Source of the DNA: Glebionis coronaria
Taxonomy: Eukaryota > Streptophyta > Magnoliopsida > Asterales > Asteraceae
Direction of reading: 5' to 3'
Length of the DNA: 64,000 bases
Assembly: GCA_025667525.1 (NCBI GenBank)
Contig: CM046882.1
Coordinates: forward strand, 528,576,618 to 528,640,617
In this document: positions 23,889-35,444 of the stretch, piece by piece
How positions within the stretch are numbered: the first letter of the stretch is position 1
Layout of the letters: the number at the start of each line of letters is the position of its first letter
The notes under the pieces: generated by a model
Databases searched by the model: none
What the model was told of the DNA's origin: nothing
Seen by the model: only the letters and a program-made list of their open reading frames with translations
Position numbers and translations under genes: made by a program

Positions 23889-25341
23889 ATAGATTCGTCT
23901 TGCGTACGGTGTGGGAGACCATGGCATGGTTTTCAAACATGTCAATGGTGTACTTGTGAGCGGAGTGGTTTTAATATCGACGATACACAATTTGGATTTT
24001 GTCCATTTTGTAATTCAACAAATTCGTACTTCTCCTCTTACAATACTTTCTCACCCTCTCCCGTCTATGACAATCCTTATCCTCAAGATGCACCGGGTTT
24101 TTCTCCATACCCGTGGTGCTATATTTTTGGGGGCCCTCACGATGCTTCTTCTTGTGATCCGTCGAAGGTCTTTGAGAAAATTCCGTGTTATCATCCCATT
24201 GTGTATAATTTTGAGCCCCCACGTCACACCGTCAATCATCAACCCTTTTGTGCACTTCCTCCTGAGCAACTTGCCATACTTTTTGACAACTTTCAAAAAG
24301 TTCAAGAAGATTGCAACAAGATCATCGAAAAATGTCAAGCGGATCAGCAACAAGAGCAAGTATCTAACCTTAATGCTTATACTCCTCCTCTTGTGCCTCC
24401 ATATTATTATGATAGTGATAACGATGAGAGTCCTATTTCTTGGAACGATTAGAATTCTATTTCTTCTCCCGACTTGCCGGATATGGAGCCTAAGGATTCA
24501 CCCATCCTAGGGGATGAGGATCTTAGCACAATTCCTGCAAAGGAATCCGACGAATTCATAAGGTCTTGTGCTGATAACCTTGTCCCAATTCCAAGTGAAT
24601 CTGAGTTGACATCCGACAGTGACGATGAGTATGATGCATTTTCTTCAGATGATGTTCCTTTCACCAACACTTTGGGAGAAGATTCTTTGGCTTTCTCTAA
24701 TCCTCTTTTTGATCAAGATGATGATTTTACTTCTAGTGATGACGAGTCACTATCCGATGAAGACGTTCTGAAGCAAACTTTCAAGATTTATTCGAACCCT
24801 TTATTTGATTTTGATGACGCTTACATATCTAGTGAGGTGAATCCTCTCTTTGACGAAAGGATTAAGGACACTGATAGCTTTGCTTCTCTTGCTATTGATG
24901 ATCATACTTTGTTAGGTGGAGAGATTTGACTCTACTGGACAGGTAACGCGGATGGAAGGTAATTCTTCTCTTACTTCTCATACTATATTGCCACCTCATC
25001 CTACTGCGTGCACGCCCAAGCGGGTGATGTACCAATTTCACTCTCCGAGAAATGAGGATGAGTGCTTTGACCCGGGAGGTGACAATGACAATTGTATGAT
25101 TGACAACTTTACGGCTTTGCCAATTGGTCAGCTTCCATTGTCTTTGGAGGATGACAATGTCATTCCTTTACCCACCCAACCTTCCGTGGATCAATATTTC
25201 ACATACTTCTCGTATGTTGAAAGGACCTTCCTACCATTCAAGACTTATCCTTCTGCCTCTCCTTTATTATATTCCTCCGGGAACGAGGACAAGGTCTTTG
25301 ATCCCGGTATTACATTCGAGGCTTCCCCATGGACCATTTAA
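23889..25341 (+). pseudogene. Family A protein, I2 copy, broken
   Basis: Same gene as at 1879, without the chromovirus. The start ATG is ATA at 23889. The third CxxC is damaged (CERS), and the knuckle has F for its second Cys (CYIFGGPH). A TAG at about 24450 follows SWND, and a deletion near 24915 removes the LLAMPPSI stretch and shifts the frame. After the break the frame runs 24916-25341 to the common end ASPWTI. Open pieces are 24201-24452, 24474-24929 and 24916-25341. It cannot make the full protein. Confidence 0.85.
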
Positions 25342-27360
25342 TTCGGGGACGAGTCAGGCTTGTAACTCGGTTAACAAAAACAAGCGCTTTTTGGGAGGCA
25401 ACCCAATTATTTATCTATCTTTCCTTATTTACACCATAAGTGTAGGGGGAGCCCCGTGGTGTTTCTTGTTCTCTTTTTTATCATGTGCAGGGATTAGAGC
25501 TTCAAAGACACACTCTTGATAACTTTTGACGAACCGTGATTCCGTGTTCCCTTCTTCCCGGTTCTATCTTAAACTCTTTTTGATTCACTATTTTATATTT
25601 CTCAATATTAAAATAGGAATCACTTTAGTTGTCCTTTCCTTAGCAAGATTTAAACAACGTGCACAATGTCCTAAGTGTAGGGGAGTTTACTCCCACATGC
25701 TTAAACGTTGAGGACAATGTTTATATTAAGTATAGGGGGGACTTGTATCGAAGTTAAGTGGCCTTTTCCTTGTATTTGTCCTTATTTTAACCGGAAAATC
25801 AATTTTTCGACATTTTTCAAAATCTTTGATCTATTTTGGCCTATTAATTTTTCCTTTTGTATAGTTATTCCCTTTCTTTACTAGAATAAATTTTAATAAA
25901 GTGGTTTTAATTTTCAAACGTTATGAATCTTTTGACTCAACCCGAGTTTACTTATCTGAGTTTACTCTAGCTAGTATCCTTAACATGTTTAAGTCAAGTT
26001 TTGCTAGACTTTTATATAGGGAGCTATAAAACGCGAAAGTCTTAACTCTCACGGGTTAAGAACAAGAACTTTTTGCAAGTTCCTATAATTGATCCTAGAG
26101 AGTTGTTTATCAAGGGAACTTTAAAATGCGATTTCTAAACTTGAAAAAGTCTAAGAGTTTGCAAGATCCTATAGATGACTCGAAAACCCAAAACTTTGAT
26201 TTAATAGGCTAAGCATCCACGAGTCTCATTCCTTGAGATTTTAAACTGTGAAGAACGAGAGATGATAGAGTCAATTACAAGTTTGGTATTCTTTCATGAA
26301 TTTATGTGAGTTAATTATAAGCCTATTCTCCCATCGCTTGCTAATAAATTTATCTACAATAAATAAGGTTGTACGATTTGAAAAGTTACTTAGCTTCTAG
26401 CCCAAGATCGTTTAAAAGTTGCTGGGTATGGATTAGAGTTCATATCCAAGGCATAACTTATTGAAGCGGGATGCGAAGATTGGCGAGTCCAAAAAGGCCC
26501 TAACAAGGCATGAGGGCTACATTTTGTTGCTAAAGATCAAAAGTGATGTGAAGAATCATTTATCGAAAATCAATATGAAGGATCGAGACACACGACGAAA
26601 AGCAAGTACTCCCCAAAAGATCATGGAGAAGTCTATCCGAAAAGACCCTAGCAAGGTATGAGGATAAATAGATCTAAGTCCAAAAAGGAGACGGATCGTT
26701 GTATATCAAAGTCCAAAGTAATGATTGGAGAAAAATGAAGAAGTTGTGGTCCAAATATGAAGAATCTCTCAAAATTTCAAGTGAAGAAATTCCTATTATG
26801 AAGAGAAGACCATTATTTCATGAACGTCTCTCAAGATTTGAAGTATGAAGTCGCTGCCAAATATCGGTCCGAGAAAGGTCTCAAATCGTGAAGCGAGTTA
26901 TGCCAAGATATGAACTTTATGAGGTCCCGAGAAGCAATTTTAAAAGATTTTTTCCTTTAGCTAACTATTGATTAAATCGTCCCACTTTATTTTCAGCCTA
27001 AATAATTATCGAAATAAGTCAACAATGCATCCTCGTGATCATTCAAGACAACAATAAAATATAAGAGATACACCTAGGAATAAGGGAGTCTAAGTAAATA
27101 ATTGGCCCACATGAGTTCGTGTTAGTTTGCTAACTTATAATAACAATGATCTCGTTTTCAAGCTTGGTTTGGAGAAAGTAAAACTTGAGGATGATGATCA
27201 TTCATGACATTTCCAAAACCCGAAGGTATGTTTTTGATTTCTTTACTTTGAATGTTTATAATTTTCTATCTCTTTAATAAAGGCCAATATAGATTGATTA
27301 GGATGGAAAATGTAATCTTGCTTTGTAACTAATGCATTGCATGAGGACATTGCAATGGTC
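25342..27360 (+). other. I2 3' region
   Basis: Same content as the I1 tail. AAGTGTAGGGG motifs are at 25438 and 25673. The third (25728) is changed to AAGTATAGGGG and its hairpin has one stem mismatch (AAACGTT). A 66-codon Lys-rich frame at 26461-26661 matches 20733-20933. No recognisable gene. Confidence 0.7.
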
Positions 27361-27374
27361 AAGTGTAGGGGATT
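27361..27374 (+). other. Polypurine tract before LTR3
   Basis: AAGTGTAGGGGATT abuts LTR3 and is preceded by the CATTGCA/TGCAATG hairpin with a GAGGAC loop. Confidence 0.75.
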
Positions 27375-27827
27375 TGATAGGTGTGTAAACACCCATCCTT
27401 TTTATCACTTAACTACAATAATAACCGAGCCAAAACGTGTATTTTATGTCGTAAATGTCGGAATTATGCATGGTTTGTGTTTTTGTTGTGATTTAGGACG
27501 AAATTGTGAAAAGGGGAGAAAATACGGGCATTCACGAGCTTTTATCGAAGAAAAAGACAAAAGACGAAGTGAAGAAATCAAGAGTGCAAAAAGAACGGAA
27601 GTCTAAGACCAATTCTGAAGATTTATCGAAGAAAAAGTCAAAAGACGGAAGTTTACTAAAAGCCGAAGAACTCAAGTCTAATTTATTGAAGAATTACAAG
27701 ACGGGTTTAAAGAAATCCCGAGACAAAGTTGTTAAAGTCAAAAGATTAAGAATACAAGGACTTAATCATGCAATTAGAGAAACAAGAAAGAGGGGAGGAA
27801 GCTTCCAAAGCACCTCCCTAATCCTCC

Positions 27828-27835
27828 TATAAATA
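27828..27835 (+). promoter_or_regulatory. TATA box of LTR3
   Basis: TATAAATA in conserved context. Confidence 0.75.
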
Positions 27836-28274
27836 GTCTTTATTTTCCTTCATTTGTTTTTTGTTGGCCAAGTGTGACAATTAGTCTTCCACCCTTTAAT
27901 TACTTGTTCTTTAATTACATGTCATTTAATTAATTATCTTGCACCTTAATACATTTAATTTCAAGTAAGTTTCCTTTTAATTATTGTCAATCATTACTTT
28001 TCTTGTCAATCTCCTATCTATCTTTCTTTAATCTTTAATCTTTATGCTTATTTGTTAATGTTCATGTTTTTGATGTTTTTATTGATTTGATTAATGTGGG
28101 TTTTGATTATTTTGATTATTATTGTTAGTTTGATTGTTTTGAATTGTTTGTTTATGATTAGTAGATTCTATTGGATTAGTCTTGTTTAATCTTTTGGTTT
28201 GATTTTGATTATTTTGTCTAAATTCGTTTCTTTTTTGTTCCCCGTGTTCTTCGTGGTTTCTGTTTCCCCAGGTA

Positions 28275-28770
28275 TTCCGAATCAAGGACCAGCAAAGCAT
28301 ATATTCCGGATCAAATATTTGTTCAGAAAGTTCTGAATCAAGGGAGTTCTGAATCAAGGAAGTTCTGAATCAAGGGAGTTCTGAATCAGCAAAGTTCTGA
28401 ATCAAAGTTCCGAATCAGCAAAGTTCTGAATCAAAGATCCGAATCAGCAAAGTTCCGAATCAAAGTTCTGAATCAGCAAAGTTCCGAATCAAAGTTCCGA
28501 ATCAGCAAAGTTCCGAATCAAAGTTCCGAATCAAAGTTCCGAATCAAAGTTCTGAATCAAAGTTCCGAATCAGCAAAGTTGTGAATCAAAGTTCCGAATC
28601 AGCAAAGTTCCGAATCAGCAAAGTTCCGAATCAAAGTTCCGAATCAGCAAAGTTCCGAATCAAAGTTCCGAATCAAAGTTCCGAATCAAAGTTCTGAATC
28701 AGCAAAGTTCCGAATCAACAAAGTTCCGAATCAAAGTTCTGAACCAAGCAAAAGTTCTGAATCAAAGTTT
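28275..28770 (+). repeat. Minisatellite in LTR3
   Basis: GTTCCGAATCA-type units, same architecture as the other LTRs. Confidence 0.92.
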
Positions 28771-29380
28771 TGTTCATCCGGAATATTCAATATTCCGGAT
28801 CAAGCGGTATTCATTCGGAATATATTCCGAATCAAGGTTTTTGGTAAATATTCCGAGTAAAGAAGAACATTCTGAACGAAGGTGACATTCCGGATGAATG
28901 TTTATTCCGGATGAATGTTTATTCCGAATGAGGGTATTATTCCGAATGAGCTGTTTTCAGTTTCTTTTAAGTTTCTGTTTTTAATTTTTAATTTTCAAGC
29001 TTTATTTTTCCCGCCTTTTTCCTTAGTCGCACTTTAAGATTACTTGCCTTAGATTTATTTTAGCCTTGCCTTATTTTAAGTTTTAGTTGCGTTTTAAGTT
29101 TGCCTTAGATAGTTTTAAGTTTGCGTTATTTACTTTAACTGCCCATTTACTTTTAGTGCCTTTTAATTTTCGTTTCACGCTTTTAAATTCTTGTCATTTA
29201 TTTTAAATTAGAGTTAGATTTAAATTAACCTCATTTTCATTTACGTCTTTGCATATTATTTTAAAACAACCAAAAATATTCTTTTTCACCAAAAACAATT
29301 GAGTCGCATTTTGAACCGGAAATCAATTCGAGAAGATACCGAGAAACGAACTTTTTAACTGAGTAAAACCAGTTATAAAA

Positions 29381-29395
29381 TGGCGCCGCTGCCGG
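29381..29395 (+). other. Primer-binding site of I3, tRNA-Asp type
   Basis: TGGCGCCGCTGCCGG, identical to I1 and I2. The leader hairpin is at 29451-29466. Confidence 0.88.
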
Positions 29396-29619
29396 CTCTT
29401 TTTGTGAAGATTAACGGTTTTCTGTGAGAGACGCGTTGCTTTTTGGGATCCGTTCACTCGTGAACGTTATTTTTCGTGTCAAAATTTTTCAAAAAATCCC
29501 AAAAACAATTGAAAAATCATAAAAAGCATTTATTTTTCAAAGTTTTGCACCAAAAATATTCCTCTTTATCCTCTATTATGTTTAATTCTTTTCTTTACCC
29601 CTCTTATTTATAATTCTTC

Positions 29620-31064
29620 ATGGATTCGTCTTGCGTACGGTGTGGGAGACCATGGCATGGTTTTCAAACATGTCAATGGTGTACTTGTGAGCGGTGTGGT
29701 TTTAATATCGACGATACACAATTTGGATTTTGTCCATTTTGTAATTCAACAAATTCGTACTTCTCCTCTTACAATACTTTCTCACCCTCTCCCGTCTATG
29801 ACAATCCTTATCCTCAAGATGCACCGGGTTTTTCTCCATACCCGTGGTGCTATATTTGTGGGGGCCCTCACGATGCTTCTTCTTGTGATCCGTCGAAGGT
29901 CTTTGAGAAAAATCCGTGCTATCATCCCAGTGTGTATAATTTTGAGCCCCCACGTCACACCGTCAATCATCAACCCTTTTGTGCACTTCCTCCTGAGCAA
30001 CTTGCCACACTTTTTGACAACTTTCAAAAAGTTCAAGAAGCTTGCAACAAGATCATCGAAAAATGTCAAGCGGATCAGCAACAAGAGCAAGTATCTAACC
30101 TTAATGCTTATACTCCTCCTCTTGTGCCTCCATATTATTATGATAGTGATGACGATGAGAGTCCTTCCTTCTCCCGACATGCCGGCTCTAGAGCCTAAGG
30201 ATTCACCCATCCTAGGGGATGAGGATCTTAGCATAATTCCTGCAAAGGAATCAGACGAATTCATAAAGTCTAGTGCTGATAACCTTGTCCCAATTCCAAG
30301 TGAATCTGAGTTGACATACGACAGTGACGATGAGTATGATGCACTTTCTTCTGATGATGTTCCTTCCACCAACACTTTGGGAGAAGATTCTTTGGCTTTC
30401 TCTAATTCACTTTTTGATCAAGATGATGATTTTACTTCTAGTGATGACGAGTCACTATCCGATGAAGACGTTCTGAAGCAAACTTTCAAGATTTATTCGA
30501 ACCCTTGATTTTGATAACGCTTACATATCTAGTGAGGTGAATCCTCTCTTTGACGAAGGGATTGAGGACATTGATAGCTTTGCTTCTCTTGCTATTGATG
30601 AGCATACTTTGTTAGCCATGCCCCCTTCTATCGCAGAGGTGGAGAGATTTGACTCTACTGGACAGGTGACGCGGATGGAAGGTAATTCTTCTCTTACTTC
30701 TCATACTATATTACCACCTCATCCTACTGCATGCACGCCCAAGCGGGTGATGTACCAATTTCACTCTCCGGGAAATGAGGATGAGTGCTTTGACCCGGGA
30801 GGTGACAATGACCATTCTATGATTGATAACTTTACGGCTTTGCCAATTGGTCAGCATCCATTGTCTTTGGAGGATGACAATGGGATTCCTTTACCCACCC
30901 CACCTCCCGTGCATCAAGTTTTCACACACTTCTCGTATGTTGAAAGGACCTTCCTACCATTCAAGACTTATCCTCCTGCCTCTCCTTTATTATATTCCTC
31001 CGGGAACGAGGACAATGTCTTTGATACCGGTATTACATTCGAGGCTTCCCCATGGACCATTTAA
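29620..31064 (+). pseudogene. Family A protein, I3 copy, two frameshifts
   Basis: It starts at ATG 29620. This is the only copy that keeps the whole knuckle C-Y-I-C-G-G-P-H-D-A-S-S-C (CX2CX3HX4C) besides all four N-terminal CxxC pairs. A deletion of the SWNDES region near 30165 shifts the frame (open piece 29620-30198). The acidic middle then continues in the next frame to 30508. A 7-base deletion near 30506 shifts again, and the C-terminal part is open from 30537 to 31064. The protein would be truncated after about 190 residues. Confidence 0.85.
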
Positions 31065-33085
31065 TTCGGTGACGAGTCAGGCTCGTGACTCGGTTAACAA
31101 AAACAAGCGCTTTTTGGGAGGCAACCCAATTTATTTATCTATATTTCCTTATTTTCACCATAAGTTTAGGGGGACCCCCGTGGTGTTTCTTGTTCTCTTT
31201 TTTATCATGTGTAGGGATTAGAGCTTCAAAGACACACTCTTGATGATTTTTGACGAACCGTGATTCCGTGTTCCCTTCTTCCCGGTTCTATCTTAAACTC
31301 TTTTCGATTCACTATTTTATATTTCTCAATATTAAAATAGGAATCACTTTAGTTGTCCTTTCCTTAGCAAGATTTAAACAACGTGCACAATGTCCTAAGT
31401 GTAGGGAAGTTTACTCCCACATGCTTAAACATTGAGGACAATGTTTATATTAAGTGTAGGGGGGACTTCTATCGAATTTAAGTGGCCTTTTCCTTGTATT
31501 TGTCCTCATTTTAACAGGAAAATCAATTTTTCGACATTTTTCAAAATTTTTGATCTATTTTGGCCTATTAATTTTTCCTTTTGTATAGTTATTCCCTTTC
31601 TTTACTAGAATAAATTTTAATAAAGTGGTTTTAATTTTCAAACGTTATGAATCTTTTGACTCAACCCGAGTTTACTTATCTAAGTTTACTCTAGCTAGTA
31701 TCCTTAACATGTTTAAGTCAAGTTTTGCTAGACTTTTATATAGGGAGCTATAAAACGCGATAGTCTTAACTCTCACGGGTTAAGAACAAGAACTTTTCGC
31801 AAGTTCCTATAATTGATCCTAGAGAGTTGTTTATCAAGGGAACTTTAAAATGCGATTTCTAAACTTGAAAAAGTCTAAGAGTTTGCAAGATCCTATAGAT
31901 GACTCGAAAACCTAAAAATTTGATTTAATTGGCTAAGCATCCACGAGTCTCATTCCTTGAGATTTTAAACTGTGGAGAACGAGAGATGATTGAGTCAATT
32001 ATAAGTTTGGTATTCTTTCGTGAATTTATGTGAGTTAATTATAAGCCTATTCTCCCATCGCTTGCTAATAAATTTACCTGCAATAAATAAGGTTGTACGA
32101 TTTGAAAAGTTACTTAGCTTCTAGCCCAAGATCGTTTAAAAGTTACTGGGTATGGATTAGAGTTCATAGCCAAGGCATAACTTATTGAAGCCGGATGCGA
32201 AGATTGGCGAGTCCAAAAAGGCCCTAACAAGGCATGAGGGCTACATTTTGTTGCTAAAGATCAAAAGTGATGTGAAGAATCATTTATCGAAAATCAATAT
32301 GAAGGATCGAGACAAACGATGAAAAGCAAGTACTCCCCAAAAGATCATGGAGAAGTCTATCCAAAAAGACCCTAGCAAGGTATGAGGATAAATAGATCCA
32401 AGTCCAAAAAGGAGGCGGATCGTTGTATATCAAAGTCCAAAGTAGTGATTGGAGAAAAATGAAGAAGTCGTGGTCCAAATATGAAGAATCTGTCAAAATT
32501 TCAAGTGAAGAAATTCCTATTATGAAGAGAAGACCATTATTTCATGAACGTCTCTCAAGATTTTAAGTATGAAGTCGCTGCCAAATATCGGTCCGAGAAA
32601 GGTCTCAAATCGTGAAGCGAGTTAGGCCAAGATATGAACCTTATGAGGTCCCGAGAAGCAGTTTTAAAAGATTTTGTCCTTTAGCTAACTATTGATTAAA
32701 TCGTCCCACTTTATTTTCAGCCTTAATAATTATCGAAATAAGTCAACAATGCATCCTCGTGATCATTAAAGACAACAATAAAATATAAGAGATACACCTA
32801 GGAATAAGGGATTCTAAGTAAATAATTGGCCCACATGAGTTCGTGTTAGTTTGCTAACTTATAATAACAATGATCTCGTTTTCAAGCTTGGTTTGGAGAA
32901 AGTGAAAACTTGAGGATGATGATCATTCATGACATTTCCAAAACCCGAAGGTATGTTTTTGATTTCTTTACTTTGAATGTTTATAATTTTCTATCTCTTT
33001 AATAAAGGCCAATATGGATTGATTAGGATGGAAAATGTAATCTTGCTTTGTAACTAATGCATTGCATGAGGACATTGCAATGGTC
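31065..33085 (+). other. I3 3' region
   Basis: Same non-coding tail as I1 and I2. The first purine motif is altered (AAGTTTAGGGGG), the second is AAGTGTAGGGA and the third is intact near 31450. The hairpin AAACATT-GAGGAC-AATGTTT is present. The 66-codon frame is broken here by a stop. Confidence 0.7.
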
Positions 33086-33099
33086 AAGTGTAGGGGATT
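33086..33099 (+). other. Polypurine tract before LTR4
   Basis: AAGTGTAGGGGATT directly before LTR4, again with the GAGGAC-loop hairpin upstream. Confidence 0.75.
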
Positions 33100-33552
33100 T
33101 GATAGGTGTGTAAACACCCATCCTTTTTATCACTTAACTACAATAGTAACCGAGCCAAAACGTGTATTTTATGTCGTAAATGTCGGAATTATGCATGGTT
33201 TGTGTTTTTGTTGTGATTTAGGACGAAATTGTGAAAAGGGGAGAAAACACGGGCATTCACGAGCTTTTATCGAAGAAAAAGACAAAAGACGAAGTGAAGA
33301 AATCAAGAGTGCAAAAAGAACGGAAGTCCAAGACCAATTCTGAAGATTTATCGAAGAAAAAGTCAAAAGACGGAAGTTTACTAAAAGCCGAAGAACTCAA
33401 GTCTAATTTATTGAAGAATTACAAGACGGGTTTAAAGAAATCCCGAGACAAAGTTGTTAAAGTCAAAAGATTGAGAATACAAGGACTTAATCATGAAATT
33501 AGAGAAACAAGAAAGAGGGGAGGAAGCTTCCAAAGCACCTCCCTAATCCTCC

Positions 33553-33560
33553 TATAAATA
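33553..33560 (+). promoter_or_regulatory. TATA box of LTR4
   Basis: TATAAATA in conserved context. Confidence 0.75.
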
Positions 33561-33999
33561 GTCTTTATTTTCCTTCATTTGTTTTTTGTTGGCCAAGTGT
33601 GACAATTAGTCTTCCACCCTTTAATTACTTGTTCTTTAATTACATGTCATTTAATTAATTGTCTTGCACCTTAATACATTTAATTTCAAGTAAGTTTCCT
33701 TTTAATTATTGTCAATCATTACTTTTCTTGTCAATCTCCTATCTAGCTTTCTTTAATCTTTAATCTTTATGCTTATTTGTTCATGTTCATGTTTTTGATG
33801 TTTTTATTGATTTGATTAAAGTGGGTTTTGATTATTTTGATTATTATTGTTAGTTTGATTGTTTTCATCTGTTTGTTTATGATTAGTAGATGTTATTAGA
33901 TTAGTCTTGTTTAATCTTTTGGTTTGATTTTGATTATTTTGTCCAAATTCGTTTCTTTTTTGTTCCCCGTGTTCTTCATGGTTTCTGTTTCCCCAGGTA

Positions 34000-34495
34000 T
34001 TCCGAATCAAGGACCAGCAAAGCATATATTCCGGATCAAAGATTTGTTCAGAAAGTTCTGAATCAAGGGAGTTCTGAATCAAGGAAGTTCCGAATCAAGG
34101 GAGTTCTGAATCAGCAAAGTTTTGAATCAAAGTTCCGAATCAGCAAAGTTCTGAATCAAAGTTCCGAATCAGCAAAGTTCCGAATCAAAGTTCCGAATCA
34201 GCAAAGTTCCGAATCAAAGTTCCGAATCAAAGTTCCGAATCAGCAAAGTTCCGAAACAAAGTTCCGAATCAAAGTTCTGAATCAAAGTTCTGAATCAGCA
34301 AACATGAATCAAAGTTCCGAATCAGCAAAGTTCCGAATCAAAGTTCCGAATCAGCAAAGTTCCGAATCAAAGTTCCGAATCAGCAAAGTTCCGAATCAAA
34401 GTTCCGAATCAAAGTTCGGAATCAGCAAAGTTCCGAATCAACAAATTTCCGAATCAAAGTTCCGAACCAAGCAAAAGTTCCGAATCAAAGTTTTG
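34000..34495 (+). repeat. Minisatellite in LTR4
   Basis: GTTCCGAATCA-type units with a short interruption (CAAACATGAATC) near 34300. ORF 34304-34570 is an open frame through the repeat. Confidence 0.9.
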
Positions 34496-35076
34496 TTCAT
34501 CCGGAATATTCAATATTCCGGATCAAGGGGTATTCAATCAGAATATATTCCGAATCAAGGTTTTTGGTAAATATTCCGAGTAAAGAAGAACATTCCGAAC
34601 GAAGGTGACATTCCGGATGAATGTTTATTCCGGATGAATGTTTATTCCGAATGAGGGTATTATTCCGAATGAGCTGTTTTCTGTTTCTTTTAAGTTTCTG
34701 TTTTTAATTTTTAATTTTCAATCTTTATTTTTCCCGCCTTTTTCCTTAGTAGCACTTTAAGATTACTTGCCTTAGATTTATTTTAGCCTTGCCTTATTTT
34801 AAGTTTTAGTTGCGTTTTAAGTTTGCCTTAGATAGTTTTAAGTTTGCGTTATTTACTTTAATTGCCCATTTACTTTTAGTGCCTTTTAATTTTCGACACG
34901 CTTTTAAATTCTTGTCATTTATTTTAAATTAGAGTTAGATTTAAATTAACGTCATTTTCATTTACGTCTTTGCACATTTATTTTAAAAAAACCAAAAATA
35001 TTCTTTTTCACCAAAAACAATTGAGTCGCATTTTGAACCGGAAATCAATTCGAGAAGATACCGAGAATCGAACTTT

Positions 35077-35444
35077 CAAACCTAGCAAAATCAAACATTA
35101 CACCTTTACATAGGGCTGGACATGCTAAAGACACACAGTGCACGTCTAGTAAAATATAGAATTTTTTTTTCTTGTAAGCCGTGATAAATCACGCATGAAT
35201 GTTCAATAAAATGGATATACAATTATCTACATAAAGAATACAAGTTTCAAATAAATACATCGAAGCGCCGTAAACAATCACGACCATAATAGTTACAATA
35301 TTAATTGTTGTACAAAATATAATCAAGTGTTTAGGTGTCGTGGACATCCACGGGCGAATATTACGAAACATAAGTTATTGTTTGTTACACACAAAGACAA
35401 TCAATGGGGTAGCATAGAATCCCCAAGTTCCTTCCTATGTTGCG
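35077..35444 (-). other. Left end of the foreign segment, downstream of the PF04195-like gene
   Basis: 368 bases of AT-rich sequence after the stop of the minus-strand gene, probably its 3' flank. The 60-codon minus frame at 35189-35371 has no recognisable domain. No terminal inverted repeat with 60923 could be seen. Confidence 0.5.

Larger units (their letters stand above)
27375..29377 (+). repeat. LTR3 of family A, complete
   Basis: 2003 bp, very similar to LTR2, with TATA box at 27828-27835, the 108-codon U3 frame at 27506-27832 and the minisatellite at 28275-28770. It is shared by I2 and I3. Confidence 0.92.
33100..35076 (+). repeat. LTR4 of family A, 3' end cut
   Basis: Collinear with LTR2 and LTR3, including TATA box 33553-33560, the 108-codon U3 frame 33231-33557 and minisatellite 34000-34495, until GAACTTT at 35076. 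There the sequence changes completely. The last roughly 20 bases of the LTR, the primer site, the leader and the first 12 codons of the ORF are missing. The match to family A resumes at 60925. Confidence 0.9.
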